A DNA stretch of 5,506 nucleotides from Pseudodesulfovibrio sp. (GTDB lineage: Bacteria > Desulfobacterota > Desulfovibrionia > Desulfovibrionales > Desulfovibrionaceae), in the NCBI GenBank assembly GCA_022712815.1, contig JAFLJW010000020.1, positions 1 to 5,506 on the forward strand, given 5' to 3'. Under the pieces are notes generated by a model. It made no database searches. It was given only the letters and a program-made list of their open reading frames with translations, and was not told where the DNA came from. This document shows, one piece after another, positions 5,080 through 5,506 of the stretch (position 1 is the first letter of the stretch; each line of letters opens with the position of its first letter). The position numbers were made by a program, and so were the translations under genes.

Positions 5080-5506
5080 TTACCTGGCAGTCCAGATGAG
5101 CCGGGTTCCCTTGCGGGACAGCCAGCCCAGTGCCAATCCTTTGTAATATAGGCCGACAGGCCCTTTTCCCGTCTTGAAGACCAGGCTTTGACCGGAAAGC
5201 AGTTGCTCAAGGACAGCCGTATCATCGACATCAAAAATATCCGGTCCATCAGCCTCGTCAACGGCGGGGAGCAACACCCTGCACATTGCGCCGGGTCTGA
5301 ATGTGGATTTTGACCCCCTGCCTGCGACCTTGCCCAAGGGGAATCCCTGCCAGCGGATCGCCCCCGGCACCATTTTCAGGGCGCGTTCATGAAGGAAAAA
5401 AACCTTGCCGCCAAAATCGTATGCTTCGCCCGGAGGAAGGTTGCCGAGGGCCAGAAATTCGCCCCCGATCATGCGCGAAAGATTCAGGCGTGTTCCCGGC
5501 AGTTCC
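5080..5506 (-). CDS. C-terminal part of an RsmF/NOL1-NOP2-sun type RNA methyltransferase (partial)
   Basis: The minus-strand frame is open to the window edge, so the N-terminus and the catalytic methyltransferase domain are outside. About 141 residues are visible, where the family usually has over 400. The visible part reads GGEFLALGNLPPGEAYDF, then WQGFPLGKVAGR..KSTFRP (an xGxxLGxx..xxFxP block), then DDTAVLEQLLSGQSL and finally GLYYKGLALGWLSRKGTRLIW. The last two blocks recall the C-terminal PUA-like RNA-binding portion of RsmF-type rRNA cytosine-C5 methyltransferases, where GxPLGWxKRxGxRLKN is common. The family would methylate cytosine in rRNA or tRNA. This gene is G+C rich and belongs to the host flank, not the element. 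The call rests on the C-terminal pattern only. Confidence 0.58.
   Translation of the reverse strand, partial: ELPGTRLNLSRMIGGEFLALGNLPPGEAYDFGGKVFFLHERALKMVPGAIRWQGFPLGKVAGRGSKSTFRPGAMCRVLLPAVDEADGPDIFDVDDTAVLEQLLSGQSLVFKTGKGPVGLYYKGLALGWLSRKGTRLIWTAR

Noticed and set aside
5040..5261. Minus-strand open frame of 73 codons at the right flank
   Set aside because: It overlaps the methyltransferase C-terminal frame, which extends open to the window edge and carries the family-like pattern.

Overview
The window shows a small integrative element of about 4.6 kb inserted into the 3' half of a tRNA-Asp gene, with host chromosome on both sides. A perfect 51-bp direct repeat (91-141 and 4693-4743) marks the ends. 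The right copy is part of an intact tRNA-Asp(GTC) gene. The left copy is only the displaced tRNA 3' half followed by the old host tRNA terminator. Pairs of a short motif (TTTACGTCCC) lie just inside each end and look like arm-type integrase sites. The host is probably a Gram-negative proteobacterium in the broad sense: the tRNAs encode CCA, and the element carries a lipobox lipoprotein resembling a proteobacterial family. The right-flank gene suggests a Desulfovibrio-like host, but that is a weak inference. By hand count GC is about 37% in 301-360 (cargo) and about 62% in 5281-5340 (host flank), which agrees with horizontal acquisition.

Layout. 1-90 is host DNA with the original tRNA terminator. 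91-269 holds the left attachment repeat and two arm-type motifs. 270-1685, on the minus strand, is a three-gene cargo operon: a small CxxC protein, a secreted protein with one FG-GAP-like calcium loop, and a lipoprotein. 1686-1870 is the divergent control region with a palindrome. 1871-2542 is a serine recombinase. 2543-2863 is noncoding with hairpins and a terminator-like structure. 2864-3355 is RNase HI. 3383-3418 is a terminator-like hairpin. 3429-3773 is an excisionase-like DNA-binding protein whose frame overlaps 3601-4599, a tyrosine recombinase (the integrase). 4608-4629 has two further arm-type motifs and 4657-4688 is a terminator brought by the element. 4698-4774 is tRNA-Asp and 4818-4893 is tRNA-Val(TAC), both on the minus strand, with candidate sigma70-type promoters upstream. 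5080 to the end is the C-terminal part of an RsmF/NOL1-NOP2-sun type RNA methyltransferase.

How it works together (inference): the tyrosine integrase and its small HTH partner insert and excise the element at the tRNA-Asp anticodon loop. Insertion rebuilds both the tRNA and a terminator for it. The serine recombinase and RNase HI form a second module of unknown job. The minus-strand operon is the likely host-modifying cargo, with two of its three products exported to the envelope. No known defence, toxin or resistance gene is recognisable. The most notable features are the replaced terminator, the long overlap between the excisionase-like and integrase frames, and the near-identical 12-bp sequences bracketing the serine recombinase.
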